A stretch of 64,000 nucleotides of DNA from Salicibibacter cibi (GTDB lineage Bacteria; Bacillota; Bacilli; Bacillales; Marinococcaceae): positions 3,162,001 to 3,226,000 of the forward strand of contig NZ_CP054706.1 in the NCBI RefSeq assembly GCF_016495865.1, read 5' to 3'. Shown piece after piece: positions 63,675-64,000 of this stretch; the stretch's first letter is position 1, and each line of letters starts with the position of its first letter. The notes under the pieces were generated by a model, which saw nothing but the letters and a program-made list of their open reading frames with translations, did no database searches and had not been told where the DNA came from. Both the position numbers and the translations under genes were made by a program.

Positions 63675-64000
63675 TTATTTAATGAGCCAACCGCCATCGG
63701 CAAGAACATCCGAACCGACCATATACGATGCTTCCGTTGAAGCAACAAACGCAATGATATTGGCTATTTCTGCTGACTGCCCCACTCGTTTTAACGCCGT
63801 ATTCCGTTCAATTGCTTTGGAAAACCGTTCATTCGTCAACGCATCTTCGGTCAACGGCGTTTCCACAAATCCCGGAGACACTGAATTTACCCGAATACCA
63901 TACGGCGCAAGTTCGAGGGCAAGTGCTTTTGTGAAATTTAGCGCTCCCGCTTTCGCCGAACTGTAATGGGGAATCTGCGCACCTGCTTGATGGCCGGATA
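63675..64000 (-). CDS. Short-chain dehydrogenase/reductase, C-terminal part (5' end beyond window)
   Basis: Frame open to the window edge. Catalytic Y-x-x-x-K (HYSSAKAGALNFTKALALELAPYGIRVNSVSPGFVETPL) and the C-terminal LADGGWLIK place it in classical SDRs. Cotranscribed with the quinone reductase (23-bp gap). Confidence 0.88.
   Translation of the reverse strand, partial: SGHQAGAQIPHYSSAKAGALNFTKALALELAPYGIRVNSVSPGFVETPLTEDALTNERFSKAIERNTALKRVGQSAEIANIIAFVASTEASYMVGSDVLADGGWLIK

Overview
The window looks like the chromosome of a low-to-moderate-GC Bacillaceae bacterium, plausibly a halophile or alkaliphile close to Salicibibacter or other salt-loving Bacillus relatives. That placement is inference. 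It rests on B. subtilis-like gene order (leuS/ytfP-type gene, rsuA and murJ; ytqB-, ytpA- and ytoA-type genes; metK, pckA, ytlA-C-D, ytkD), the des-desK-desR thermosensor operon, a SAM-I riboswitch before metK, a BCCT osmolyte transporter, very acidic lipoproteins and Bacillus-type Shine-Dalgarno sequences.

Layout. 1-9.2 kb is ordinary core: a truncated thpR-like gene, a cysteine synthase, a small DeoR-type HTH protein, a BCCT transporter, a minus-strand block (murJ, FtsW-like, Rossmann protein, rsuA) and an aldo/keto reductase. 9.2-27.3 kb is an accessory stretch that splits the leuS/ytfP-rsuA/murJ neighbourhood. It holds six of seven copies of a ~287-bp MITE-like element, three tandem arrays with a 52-bp period, a segmental duplication (DUF6884-like gene + Arg/Gly-rich tail-anchored protein + yjbQ end), decayed genes (MCP remnant, truncated hydrolase, decayed DUF6884-like copy) and an EamA gene with a UGA at codon 4. 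Cargo includes a BAAT-type hydrolase, cardiolipin synthase, an odd fused lipoprotein ORF, a small ABC exporter, Spx, MhqO-like dioxygenase, DinB and transglutaminase-like proteins. A tRNA-Ser(CGA) marks its right side.

27.6-53.5 kb is again core: FAD protein, leuS, pyrimidine nucleoside phosphorylase, LctP-type permease, MnmM, FAD amine oxidase, a dead AbrB-Doc toxin-antitoxin remnant, des-desK-desR (the seventh MITE sits just after the desR stop), YtpA-like hydrolase, gamma-carbonic anhydrase, aminopeptidase AmpS, metK, pckA, the YtlACD-type ABC importer, NUDIX hydrolase and PatB-type C-S lyase. 53.5-60.2 kb holds a probable type I toxin-antitoxin locus and a seven-gene minus-strand operon: two permeases, a GntR repressor, an ABC ATPase, a membrane-anchored beta-lactamase-like protein and a NatAB-type ATPase/permease pair. 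60.2-64 kb carries a nucleoside transporter, acyl-CoA thioesterase, a second copy of a dispersed non-coding repeat, a quinone oxidoreductase and a partial SDR.

Working together: des/desK/desR form a membrane-fluidity circuit; SAM controls metK through the riboswitch; pckA carries a CcpN-like operator over its promoter; and the GntR-ABC operon has a palindrome at its own promoter. The most unusual material is the set of 52-bp tandem arrays whose units each contain an inverted repeat, the MITE family with an internal empty-site control, the duplicated RGG-type tail-anchored protein module and the type I toxin-antitoxin locus.
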